NCBI GenBank assembly: GCA_902795725.1 | Contig: CADBLY010000098.1 | Span: forward strand, 1-21,362 | Length of the DNA stretch: 21,362 bases | Direction of reading: 5' to 3' | Origin: an uncultured Erysipelotrichaceae bacterium | Lineage (GTDB): Bacteria; Bacillota_I; Bacilli_A; RF39; UBA660 | Shown: positions 14,642 through 21,362 of the stretch, piece by piece | How positions within the stretch are numbered: position 1 is the first letter of the stretch | How the letters are laid out: every line of letters begins with the position of its first letter | The notes under the pieces: generated by a model | Database searches by the model: none | Seen by the model: the letters and a program-made list of their open reading frames with translations, nothing else | Told to the model about the DNA's origin: nothing | Position numbers and translations under genes: made by a program

Positions 14642-14671
14642 TGTCTTGTTATATTTTTTACAGTAATTAAT

Positions 14672-14700
14672 TTGCAATTTTAACGGAAAAAGTCTATAAT
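14672..14700 (+). promoter_or_regulatory. Promoter of the RNase J gene
   Basis: TTGCAA (14672-14677) and TATAAT (14695-14700) with a 17-base spacer, followed by a leader of about 40 bases and a perfect AAGGAGGTGA ribosome binding site before the ATG at 14746. Confidence 0.75.
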
Positions 14701-14745
14701 TATTAAAGTTGATATATTTCAACCTAAAAGACAAGGAGGTGACAT

Positions 14746-16422
14746 ATGAAATTATTTGAAAATATTCCAACTAAAGTATACGCTCTTGGTGGCTTAGGGG
14801 AAGTTGGTAAGAATATGTATTGTATTGAAACAGGAAATGAAATAATTATAACTGATGTCGGTGTGACTTTTCCTGGATCTGAAGTACCAGGAGTTGATTA
14901 TATTATTCCAGATTTTTCTTATTTGAAGAAAAATGAACATAAAATTAAAGCTTTAGTAATTACACATGGGCATGAAGATCATATAGGTGGTATTCCATTT
15001 TTAGTTCAAACTGTAAATGTTCCAGCTATATATGCTCCAAATCAAGCTATTGGATTGATTAAAAAGAAATTTGATGAAAAAAATATTCAATATCGCAACC
15101 TATACACTTATACGGAAAATACAAGAGTAAAATTTAAAACAATGTCGGTATCTTTTATCAGGACGACTCATTCAATACCTGATTCACATGGAATTGTAAT
15201 TGATACTCCTAATGGAACTATTGTGACAACGGGAGATTTTAAATTTGATTTTACTCCTATTGGGCCAATGGCTAATATACATAGAATGGCAGAGATTGGT
15301 AAAAAAGGTGTGACTTTATTATTAAGTGACAGTACTAATGCTTTAAATGAAGGTATGAGTGTTTCTGAATCAAAAGTTGATGAAACTTTATCTGAATTAT
15401 TTATTCAACATAAAAGTAGAATAATAATTGCTACTTTTGCATCAAATATTTATCGTTTAAAACACATCGTTGATACTTGTAAAAGAAATGGAAGAAAAAT
15501 CGCTATTTTTGGCCGTAGCATGGAAAACAATATTGATATATCTTTAAAAGAAGGATATATTAAGCATAAAGAGATATTTGTTTCTCCAGAAGAAGCAAAT
15601 AGACTTGATCCATCAAAAGTTTGTCTATTATGTACTGGTAGTCAAGGTGAACCATTGGCAGCATTAAGTAGAATAGCAAATGGAACACATAAGCAGATAA
15701 CTTTACATCCTGATGATTTAGTAGTCTTTTCTTCATCAGCTATTCCGGGTAATGCAGCAAGTATTGCTAAAACAATTAATAAACTATATTTACAAGGTGT
15801 GAAGGTATATACAAATAAATCATTAAGTGAAGTTCATACATCTGGTCATGGTAATCAAGAAGAATTGAAACTTATGTTACATTTAATTAAACCAAAATAT
15901 TTTATGCCTTTCCATGGTGAGTTTAGGATGCTTAAGCAACATGCTGAGTTGGCTGTTGAGTGTGGTATTCCTAAACAAAATACTTTTGTTTTAGAAAATG
16001 GAGATGTTCTTTTATTAAATAAAGGTAAAATTACTCGTGGTAAAAAAATTGAAGCTGGAGATGTATATGTCGATGGTAATCGTATTGGTGAAACAGGAAA
16101 CATTATTATGAAGGAACGAAAAATAATGTCACAGGATGGAATTGTTGTGATCATTATTAATATTGATTCTAAAAATAAAATGCTTTATTGTAATCCAAAC
16201 ATTACAACGAGAGGCTTTATTCAAATACAAGAAAATATAGATTTTATAAAAGAATTAGAAAATTATAGTAAGCAAGTCATTGATAATACTATTAAAGATC
16301 ACGTTTTATTTAGTGAAATTAAATCAGAATTAATTAGTAAACTTTCTAGCTATATTAATGAAAAAACAGGAAGAAATCCTGTAATTATGCCAGTTATAAT
16401 TGATAGAACAAGATCAAAATAA
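14746..16422 (+). CDS. rnjA: Ribonuclease J
   Basis: Metallo-beta-lactamase-fold endo/5'-exoribonuclease central to mRNA decay and rRNA maturation in Gram-positives. The zinc motif HGHEDHIGG is at 74-82 (His74, His76, Asp78, His79). Other family landmarks are ALGGLGEVGKNMY (13-25), TGDFKFDFTPIG, LLSDSTNA, the beta-CASP segment with TGSQGEPLAALSRIA, the HTSGHG motif and MPFHGE near residue 390, and a C-terminal domain. The 558-residue length is typical of RNase J1/J2. It has its own promoter, a perfect ribosome binding site and a bidirectional terminator. All catalytic residues are kept, so it is probably the J1-type active subunit; no second copy is in view. Confidence 0.94.
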   Translation: MKLFENIPTKVYALGGLGEVGKNMYCIETGNEIIITDVGVTFPGSEVPGVDYIIPDFSYLKKNEHKIKALVITHGHEDHIGGIPFLVQTVNVPAIYAPNQAIGLIKKKFDEKNIQYRNLYTYTENTRVKFKTMSVSFIRTTHSIPDSHGIVIDTPNGTIVTTGDFKFDFTPIGPMANIHRMAEIGKKGVTLLLSDSTNALNEGMSVSESKVDETLSELFIQHKSRIIIATFASNIYRLKHIVDTCKRNGRKIAIFGRSMENNIDISLKEGYIKHKEIFVSPEEANRLDPSKVCLLCTGSQGEPLAALSRIANGTHKQITLHPDDLVVFSSSAIPGNAASIAKTINKLYLQGVKVYTNKSLSEVHTSGHGNQEELKLMLHLIKPKYFMPFHGEFRMLKQHAELAVECGIPKQNTFVLENGDVLLLNKGKITRGKKIEAGDVYVDGNRIGETGNIIMKERKIMSQDGIVVIIINIDSKNKMLYCNPNITTRGFIQIQENIDFIKELENYSKQVIDNTIKDHVLFSEIKSELISKLSSYINEKTGRNPVIMPVIIDRTRSK

Positions 16423-16433
16423 TAAATAAAAAG

Positions 16434-16466
16434 AACAAAGTCATAATTAATTGACTTTGTTTTATT
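16434..16466. terminator. Bidirectional terminator between rnj and the isomerase gene
   Basis: AACAAAGTCA / TGACTTTGTT (arms 16434-16443 and 16452-16461, 8-base loop) is followed by T-rich sequence on the plus strand (TTATTATTTT) and by CTTTTTATTT on the minus strand. It therefore serves the two convergent genes. Confidence 0.8.
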
Positions 16467-17652
16467 ATTTTATAGCGCTCATGCTTTCTATAAGTTTCTT
16501 TTTATATTTATTTAAACCTTTTTCATCATATGGATTAACCCCTAATAGGTAACTACCAATAATACCTGTTAGCATTATAAAGTAAATTAGTTCCCCTACT
16601 GTTTTTTCATTTAATTTATTTAGTGTGATTATATTTGTTGGAGTATGATTAACACATGATGATGCTACACTCATCATAGATAAATGATTTATTGTAGATA
16701 GCGATTTATCATTTATTTTAATATCACTATTTGTTGCCACTGCTAATGAAGTTTGAAAACAAATAGTATCTCCATTTTCTAGATAATTACCTAATATATG
16801 AATATAATCTGTATTTATAGCTTTTACAGGAATAACACCTGTATTATTCTTTCCTTGACTTGTTGCAAATACCATTTGAATCCATTTTATTAATGTATTT
16901 AACTTAGGTTCATATGCTGTTAATACTTCTATTTTTTTTCCTTGATTATACATTATATCTCTTATAACGGCATAAATATAAGCTTTATCTTCATATTTTT
17001 TACCGTTATTATATCCATCTATTAATTTATCAATATCAATACCAAAGACACACATTGGTAATAATCCAACAGTGGTTATAATACTATATCTTTCATTGAT
17101 ATTTTTTTTAGTTGGGAAGGATACAAATCCATTTTCTTTAGTAATTTTACGTAATCTTCCTTCTTTACTATGAGTTGTAATAATAATTCTTTTCTTTAAT
17201 TCTTTATTATCATATTTTGCTTCCATTAAATCAAAAAAGACATCAAAAAATAAATTAGTTTCAATAGTATTACCGCTTGTTGAAATAACATTTAATACTA
17301 TATCTTTATCTTGAACATATTCTAAAGTTTCCTTTAATTGTTGACTTGATAATGTATTACCTATATAAATTATTTCAATATCATTTTTTAAATAAGTATA
17401 TTTAAAAATATCAATGATGGCTTTACTATTTAAATATGCTGCTCCTGTACCCATGACAATTAGAATATCGGCATTATTTTTTATATAATTACTTACTTTT
17501 TTTATCTTTTCTATTTCTTTTTGACTAATACAGTTTTCACTGTTAAGAAAATTGTATTCTTTTTCTATATTCTTTCTTATACTATGAATCTTTGATTTAT
17601 AATTACTATCATCAATTAAATTATTAAAGGTTTTAAAATCAAATTTAATCAC
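16465..17652 (-). CDS. pgi: Divergent glucose-6-phosphate isomerase
   Basis: It resembles bacterial phosphoglucose isomerase along its length, but weakly: 395 residues against about 450. Alignable landmarks are VMGTGAAYLNSKA (66-78; Bacillus VGIGGSYLGARA), the sugar-phosphate loop STSGNTIET (124-132; SKSGTTTEP), ERYSIITTVGLLPM (187-200), YEPKLNTLIKWI (247-258), and SYLLGVNPYDEKGLNKYK (367-384). Compared with my recollection of Bacillus Pgi, catalytic His (285) and Lys (384) are kept, but the Glu in GESEGK is Thr264 (ATSQGK). The GG of the PGI signature before RYS is Asn-Glu (186-187). Start is GTG at 17652 behind AGAGG, 25 bases after the surface-protein gene. It may be an active but divergent Pgi, a related SIS-fold enzyme, or a degraded copy. 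Confidence 0.75.
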   Translation of the reverse strand: MIKFDFKTFNNLIDDSNYKSKIHSIRKNIEKEYNFLNSENCISQKEIEKIKKVSNYIKNNADILIVMGTGAAYLNSKAIIDIFKYTYLKNDIEIIYIGNTLSSQQLKETLEYVQDKDIVLNVISTSGNTIETNLFFDVFFDLMEAKYDNKELKKRIIITTHSKEGRLRKITKENGFVSFPTKKNINERYSIITTVGLLPMCVFGIDIDKLIDGYNNGKKYEDKAYIYAVIRDIMYNQGKKIEVLTAYEPKLNTLIKWIQMVFATSQGKNNTGVIPVKAINTDYIHILGNYLENGDTICFQTSLAVATNSDIKINDKSLSTINHLSMMSVASSCVNHTPTNIITLNKLNEKTVGELIYFIMLTGIIGSYLLGVNPYDEKGLNKYKKKLIESMSAIK

Positions 17653-17677
17653 TTTACTACCTCTTTTCTAACTACAA

Positions 17678-18325
17678 TTATGGAGCATTATAACCTTTAA
17701 CATTACATTTTTTATCACATTGAGAATAAATAATGGCAATGTCTAGGTTTCTGATTAATACCTTGTTATGAGCTAATTCTTCACTTGGTATGTTTTGATC
17801 ATATTTAAGAACTAGTTTTAGTTTTCTTGATTGATTTTTATATAATGTATCGCCTATATGTAGATTAGGTCCTAAATTATATAAGTTATTGGTATCTTCA
17901 ATATAATTCAATTCATAATGAAGATGTTTACATACATTTTTAGCATCATTTATTGCGTTAGCACCAAATCCTATACATACAGGTTTGGGAATGGATATAT
18001 AACTTATAATAGCATTTAATGTTCCTTCGTTTACGACATCAAAAACATAAGTTATACTGTCCCCTGGATTATATAAACTAACATCGTAAAAACTAATTCT
18101 TGTATCATTACGATTGATAGTTGGTTTGTTTTTTTCTAGTGCAGAGCCTGTTGTTTTTACATTTTCTAGGTTTTTAAATGACACTTTCCATCCGTAACCT
18201 TTATTATACCTACTATTATCCCGCATGGTAATACGTTTAGTTAATGTGGCATAAATAATACTTATAACAATTATAACAATAAAAGTAATAATCAATCCCC
18301 TAATTAATTTAAAATGTGTACTCAC
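17678..18325 (-). CDS. Membrane-anchored extracytoplasmic protein, GTG start
   Basis: No family assigned with certainty. With the GTG start at 18325 (7 bases after GGAGG) the 215 residues comprise a short basic N terminus, one transmembrane helix (about 8-28: LIRGLIITFIVIIVISIIYA) and an outer domain. A region around 86-115 (NPGDSITYVFDVVNEGTLNA) resembles the beta-sandwich 'PGD-x-(I/V)TY-F-V-N-GT' strand pattern of TasA/CalY-like and other Gram-positive surface proteins. Four cysteines (117, 132, 203, 207) lie outside the membrane and could form disulfides. The upstream ATG at 18367 lies in the promoter, so it is rejected. It is followed by the divergent isomerase 25 bases downstream, an odd partner for a surface protein. 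No sortase motif is seen. Confidence 0.7.
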   Translation of the reverse strand: MSTHFKLIRGLIITFIVIIVISIIYATLTKRITMRDNSRYNKGYGWKVSFKNLENVKTTGSALEKNKPTINRNDTRISFYDVSLYNPGDSITYVFDVVNEGTLNAIISYISIPKPVCIGFGANAINDAKNVCKHLHYELNYIEDTNNLYNLGPNLHIGDTLYKNQSRKLKLVLKYDQNIPSEELAHNKVLIRNLDIAIIYSQCDKKCNVKGYNAP

Positions 18326-18355
18326 AATATACCTCCGTTTATCTTTTATATAATA

Positions 18356-18383
18356 AGTATACCACATTTTTTTATAATTTGAA
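18356..18383 (-). promoter_or_regulatory. Promoter of the surface-protein/isomerase unit
   Basis: TTCAAA (18378-18383), 16-base spacer and TATACT (18356-18361) preceded by TGG, an extended -10. It begins at the end of the upstream terminator. Confidence 0.6.
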
Positions 18384-18407
18384 AAAAAACTTAGATTTTT
18401 CTAAGTT
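18382..18407 (-). terminator. Terminator of the unknown gene pair
   Basis: AACTTAGA / TCTAAGTT (arms 18400-18407 and 18388-18395, 4-base loop) followed by a run of U on the minus strand; it overlaps the stop codon at 18406. Confidence 0.75.
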
Positions 18408-18714
18408 AAATTTCTATAATTTCACTTTCATTTATTTCATTAAGCCTTTTTTTGATTAATAAAATTAATTCTATTGAACCATTTATTTTATTTAGAACTA
18501 GCAAAGCATCCTGCAATTTAGTTTTTAAATCGATATTTTCTAACTCATTTGCAATTGATTGATAATCTATATTTTCCATTTTATTTATAAAAATAAAATC
18601 TTTAATGTATTCTTCAATATCTTTTAGTACATATTCTTTTAATTTATATTCATCCATTTCTCTTACGCCAAAGTAGCCACTAACTAGTAACCGATATTGA
18701 TCAATCAAGTTCAT
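18406..18714 (-). CDS. Small unknown helical protein
   Basis: I do not recognise this 102-residue protein. It is strongly helical and acidic, with MNLIDQYRLLVSGYFGVREM at the start and a hydrophobic stretch SIELILLIKKRLNEI near the end (about 80-94), too short and charged for a membrane span. The ATG at 18714 lies 14 bases inside the upstream gene, with AAAAGGAGA before it, so the two are translationally coupled and probably work together. Confidence 0.65.
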   Translation of the reverse strand: MNLIDQYRLLVSGYFGVREMDEYKLKEYVLKDIEEYIKDFIFINKMENIDYQSIANELENIDLKTKLQDALLVLNKINGSIELILLIKKRLNEINESEIIEI

Positions 18715-19273
18715 TTGTATCTCCTTTTATTACATATATTTTAGAATTTAATTTATTAATACCATCTTCTAAAGACTCATCTTTACTTATGAGATTATTG
18801 TTTATTAAATAATCTCTAATTAAAAAAATTGGTTCGTATAGTTTTAATAATGTATCGGTATGTTTATCACCCATAGTTTTCATATTGTATGAGTAAACAC
18901 TTTTATAATTATTTATTCTTTTTTCAATTATTCTTAATGATCTAAGAGCTTCTTCTTTTGAAATATATATTATTTTGTTAATTTTATCATAATCTGATAA
19001 TAAAACACATTCTGGATATATTTCAATACACTTATCTGTTTTTATATCTATATTGTGTTTATTTAAGAATATATTATTATAAAAACCAAGTGGGATAACA
19101 TAATGATCTTTATAATCAATAACACCTGTTTTATAAGGGTTAATAGGTAGTAACATATCAGAAGTTCCATCATTAAGTTTATATAATTCATTGGCAATAT
19201 CTATTCTTTGTTCTTCATTATCAGATAAATATAATGATACACTTGTTATTACATTATCACTTATTTTAATCAT
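18701..19273 (-). CDS. Unknown protein, first of an overlapping pair
   Basis: No family recognised. From the ATG at 19273 the protein has 190 residues: a mixed N-terminal part (MIKISDNVITSVSLYLSDNE; LLPINPYKTGVIDYKDHYVI at about 42-61) and a helical C-terminal half with EEALRSLRIIEKRINNY. No membrane segment is visible. The start is uncertain: an ATG at 19294 has no ribosome binding site, while 19273 has a weak AAAGG and lies within the end of a 12-codon upstream ORF that has an excellent AAGGAGG site. It ends in TGA, overlapping the next gene by 14 bases. Confidence 0.65.
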   Translation of the reverse strand: MIKISDNVITSVSLYLSDNEEQRIDIANELYKLNDGTSDMLLPINPYKTGVIDYKDHYVIPLGFYNNIFLNKHNIDIKTDKCIEIYPECVLLSDYDKINKIIYISKEEALRSLRIIEKRINNYKSVYSYNMKTMGDKHTDTLLKLYEPIFLIRDYLINNNLISKDESLEDGINKLNSKIYVIKGDTNELD

Positions 19274-19304
19274 TTTTAATACCTTTTCTTTCATTATTAA
19301 TCAT
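19266..19304 (-). CDS. Possible 12-residue upstream ORF
   Basis: The best ribosome binding site in this leader, AAGGAGG, is spaced for the ATG at 19304, which encodes only MINNERKGIKND before TAA. That stop lies 5-7 bases inside the start of the next gene at 19273, an arrangement suited to translational coupling. It could be chance: codons are few and no regulatory feature is evident. Confidence 0.3.
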   Translation of the reverse strand: MINNERKGIKND

Positions 19305-19324
19305 ATTATCTAACCTCCTTTTTA

Positions 19325-19353
19325 ATTATAATATGAATATAGATCAAAGTCAA
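19325..19353 (-). promoter_or_regulatory. Promoter of the unknown gene pair
   Basis: TTGACT (19348-19353), 17-base spacer, TATAAT (19325-19330) on the minus strand, just before the AAGGAGG site. Confidence 0.75.
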
Positions 19354-19384
19354 AATAAAATAAAATAATTCTATAAAATGTAAT

Positions 19385-19412
19385 AAAAAAATGACAATTT
19401 ATTTATCATTTT
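19385..19412 (-). terminator. Terminator of the PPDK-like domain gene
   Basis: AAAATGATAA / TTGTCATTTT (arms 19403-19412 and 19388-19397, one G-U pair, 5-base loop) followed by a U run on the minus strand. Confidence 0.6.
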
Positions 19413-19413
19413 A

Positions 19414-19884
19414 TTATGCAATATATTTTTTTACGTTTTCTTTCATTTCTTGTTTATGTTTATCTTTCCAACTTAAATTATCAATAGTTGGTACATATCC
19501 TAAATATATTTTTCCACTATATCCATCTAGAGATATTACAGTGCCTTCTTTATATGATATATCATTAATGATCATTTGATTATTATCTATATGTATAGAT
19601 GGTGCGATTATTGATGTTTTTCCTAATACTTTTGATGCTACAGTTGCATTGCTTGCAATATTACCATGGGTAGTTAATACTCCTTCAGATATTTTTATAG
19701 CACCAATGTCACTTGGTTCTGTTTCTTTTTTGACAAGAATGACTTTCTCGCCTTGTTTATTTAAAACATAAGACATTTCTTTTGAGAAGACAATTCTACC
19801 GGTTGCAATCCCTATTGATGTAGAAAATCCACTTGTGAGATATGGTGCTTTTGCTATTTCTTTCATATCAAATGTTTTTCTCAT
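19414..19884 (-). CDS. Orphan PPDK-type phosphohistidine (swivelling) domain lacking the catalytic His
   Basis: The 156 residues match only the central, swivelling PEP-utilizer domain of pyruvate phosphate dikinase (PPDK): GIATGRIVFSKE (25-36), GEKVILVKKETEPSDI (45-60), ISEGVLTTHGNIASNATVAS (65-84), DGYSGKIYLGYVPT (120-133). In PPDK the third block is EGILTARGGMTSHAAVVAR, where His is phosphorylated; here the aligned residue is Asn79, and nearby His73 aligns with Arg. No ATP-grasp domain or TIM barrel is present. The start at 19884 follows GGGGGAT; an ATG at 19911 lies inside the promoter. With its own promoter and terminator and an intact frame, it looks like a maintained gene rather than debris. 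Its role is unknown; a regulatory or binding role, or a helper of a PPDK elsewhere, are guesses. Confidence 0.8.
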   Translation of the reverse strand: MRKTFDMKEIAKAPYLTSGFSTSIGIATGRIVFSKEMSYVLNKQGEKVILVKKETEPSDIGAIKISEGVLTTHGNIASNATVASKVLGKTSIIAPSIHIDNNQMIINDISYKEGTVISLDGYSGKIYLGYVPTIDNLSWKDKHKQEMKENVKKYIA

Positions 19885-19902
19885 AAATTCATCCCCCAAT
19901 AC

Positions 19903-19931
19903 ATTATACATTATTGTTCTATAATAAGCAA
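19903..19931 (-). promoter_or_regulatory. Promoter of the PPDK-like domain gene
   Basis: TTGCTT (19926-19931) and TATAAT (19903-19908) with a 17-base spacer. Its -35 overlaps the last bases of the serS terminator hairpin. Confidence 0.65.
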
Positions 19932-19955
19932 ATAGAAGTTATTTAACTTCTATTT
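19930..19955 (-). terminator. Hairpin at the end of serS
   Basis: A perfect 11-bp stem AAATAGAAGTT / AACTTCTATTT (arms 19945-19955 and 19930-19940, 4-base loop) spans the serS stop codon. The following U tract is interrupted (GCTTATT), so termination may be partial. Confidence 0.5.
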
Positions 19956-21225
19956 TATCTTTACCACCCATATAAGGTCTTAAAACTTCTGGAATAGATA
20001 CACTACCGTCTTTATTTAAATTGTTTTCTAAAAAGGCTATTAACATTCTTGGTGGGGCAATTACGGTATTATTTAAAGTGTGTGCGTATACTTTATTGCC
20101 ATTGTCGTCTTTATAACGAATACCAAGTCTTCTTGCTTGTGCATCAGTTAGATTAGAACATGAACATACTTCAAAGTACTTCTTTTGTCTTGGACTCCAT
20201 GCTGCAATATCACATGAACGATACTTTAAATCTGCTAAATCCCCTGAGCAACATACTAATTTTCTAACTGGTATATCTAAACTTCTAAATAGTTCAACTG
20301 AGTAATTCCACATCTTATCATACCAGGATTCACTATCTTCAGGTTTACATATTACAACCATTTCTTGTTTTTCAAATTGATGTATTCTATATACACCACG
20401 CTCTTCAATACCATGAGCCCCTACTTCTTTTCTAAAACATGGAGAATATGATGTCATAGTAATAGGTAAATCTTTTTCTGTTAGCAACTGGTCTTTAAAT
20501 TTAGCAATCATTGAGTGCTCTGATGTACCAATTAAATATAAATCCTCACCTTCAATTTTATACATCATATTATCTTTTTCTTCAAATGACATAACGCCAT
20601 CTACTGCTGCTCCATGTATCATGTATGGTGGAATACAATAAGTAAATCCTTTATCAATCATAAAGTCTCTTGCATAAGCAAGTACTGCTGAATGAAGGCG
20701 AGCAATATCTCCCATTAAATAATAAAATCCATTCCCACTTACTCTTCCAGCTGCATCTTTGTCTAAACCGTTAAATGAAGCCATTATATCTGAATGATAT
20801 GGAATTTCAAAGTCAGGAACAACCGGATCTCCAAATCTTGCCTCTTCAACATTCTTAGTATCATCTTCACCAATTGGAACATCTTCTGCAATAATATTTG
20901 GAATCATCATCATTTTATTCTTAATGCTTTCTTGAATCCCTGGTAAGATTTCATCTATCTCACTAATTCTTTTCGCACTTTCTGCTACTTTCGCTTTAAC
21001 CTTGTTTGCTTCATCTATCTTACCATCTTTCATAAGTATTCCAATTTCTTTGCTTAACTTATTCTTTTCAGATTTAAGATTATCTCCTTCTGTTTGAAGT
21101 TTTCTAGCCTCTAAATCCAGTTCTCTTACTTCATCAACTAACCCTAGTTTCTTATCTTGAAACTTCTTTTTTATATTCTCTTTTACTAAATCTGCGTTTT
21201 CTCTAATCAACTTAATATCTATCAT
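19939..21225 (-). CDS. serS: Serine-tRNA ligase
   Basis: Class II synthetase that charges tRNA-Ser and tRNA-Sec. The 428 residues start with the long antiparallel tRNA-binding helical arm (about 1-105), then the catalytic domain with TSEHSM (234-239), motif 2 (CFRKEVGAHG at 263-272, then RIHQFEKQEM) and motif 3 (Arg393 in VIAPPRMLIAFLEN, ending IPEVLRPYMGG). Motif 3 reads NNTVIAPPR where the common form is NGSGLAVGR, and the stretch before it is CSNLTDAQARRLGIRYK; this matches a less common bacterial/archaeal-like SerRS variant. All motif arginines are kept, so activity is expected. The ATG at 21225 follows AAAGGGTGAT. It is controlled by the T-box leader just upstream. Confidence 0.95.
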   Translation of the reverse strand: MIDIKLIRENADLVKENIKKKFQDKKLGLVDEVRELDLEARKLQTEGDNLKSEKNKLSKEIGILMKDGKIDEANKVKAKVAESAKRISEIDEILPGIQESIKNKMMMIPNIIAEDVPIGEDDTKNVEEARFGDPVVPDFEIPYHSDIMASFNGLDKDAAGRVSGNGFYYLMGDIARLHSAVLAYARDFMIDKGFTYCIPPYMIHGAAVDGVMSFEEKDNMMYKIEGEDLYLIGTSEHSMIAKFKDQLLTEKDLPITMTSYSPCFRKEVGAHGIEERGVYRIHQFEKQEMVVICKPEDSESWYDKMWNYSVELFRSLDIPVRKLVCCSGDLADLKYRSCDIAAWSPRQKKYFEVCSCSNLTDAQARRLGIRYKDDNGNKVYAHTLNNTVIAPPRMLIAFLENNLNKDGSVSIPEVLRPYMGGKDKIEVK

Positions 21226-21244
21226 TTTATCACCCTTTCTTAAT

Positions 21245-21362
21245 AAAACGAGTCTAAGTTAAAGGGACGAATTATTCGTGGTACCACTCTTCTTAGACTC
21301 TTTTGTTTAACGCACAACTACGTAAATGTTTACATTTCTCTTCAGAGTAGATTCATAAAAGA
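21245..21362 (-). promoter_or_regulatory. T-box riboswitch (3' part) controlling serS
   Basis: The minus strand carries the conserved T-box element AGAGTGGTACCACG (21290-21277), with the UGGU that pairs with the tRNA acceptor end, followed by AATAATTCGTCCCT. Flanking arms GAGTCTAAG (21292-21300) and CTTAGACTC (21250-21258), followed by GTTTTATT, form the terminator that competes with the antiterminator. Uncharged tRNA-Ser is expected to relieve termination. Stem I with the specifier codon extends beyond the window end, so the serine specificity is inferred from the downstream gene. Confidence 0.9.

Noticed and set aside
15855..16154. Minus-strand ORF opposite the RNase J gene
   Set aside because: Shadow of a conserved coding region, with no ribosome binding site.

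Overview
The window is a compact, very AT-rich chromosomal segment of a Gram-positive-type (Bacillota/Tenericutes-like) bacterium. The evidence is a B-type RNase P RNA next to gpsB, RNase J, the rodZ-pgsA pair, a T-box ahead of serS, AAGGAGG-type ribosome binding sites and sigma-A-like promoters. UGA is used as a stop (rimM, trmD and the gene at 18701 all end in TGA), so this is the standard bacterial code and not the Mycoplasma code. The mix of reduced operons, divergent central-metabolism enzymes and many short unknown proteins suggests a small-genome gut-type Bacilli lineage. That placement is inference. Nothing in the window looks like phage, an insertion sequence or CRISPR, except a possible Rpn-type nuclease fragment at the left edge.

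Layout, left to right. 1-3331: Rpn-like gene fragment, a XerC-type recombinase, then two adjacent coiled-coil genes that I read as diverged paralogues. 3330-5441: a small DUF5661-like gene, then the unit gpsB - rnpB RNA - rodZ - pgsA (read right to left) from a consensus promoter. 5444-8218: obgE, tRNA-Glu(CUC) and enolase. 8320-11479: an unknown gene, gltX (long form) and another unknown gene. 11521-12172: def, on the plus strand with its own promoter and terminator. 12226-14597: SpoU/TrmH methyltransferase - rimM - trmD - unknown gene (minus strand). 14672-16466: RNase J (plus strand). 16465-18383: a membrane-anchored surface protein followed by a divergent glucose-6-phosphate isomerase. 18382-19412: two overlapping unknown genes preceded by a possible short upstream ORF. 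19414-19931: an orphan PPDK-type swivelling domain. 19939-21362: serS with its T-box leader, whose 5' part lies outside the window.

Most genes serve translation and RNA metabolism: two aminoacyl-tRNA synthetases, tRNA-Glu, RNase P RNA, RNase J, peptide deformylase, TrmD, RimM, a SpoU methyltransferase and the ribosome-associated GTPase Obg. A few serve glycolysis (enolase, isomerase) or envelope and division (GpsB, RodZ, PgsA). Transcription units are short, and their ends are marked by AT-rich hairpins followed by U tracts that often overlap the stop codon.

The most unusual items are the tandem coiled-coil paralogues (1199-3221), a stand-alone PPDK phosphohistidine domain whose catalytic His is Asn (19414-19884), an isomerase with Thr at the aligned position of the catalytic Glu (16465-17652), and two divergent promoters that appear to share one palindromic -35 hexamer (11521-11526).
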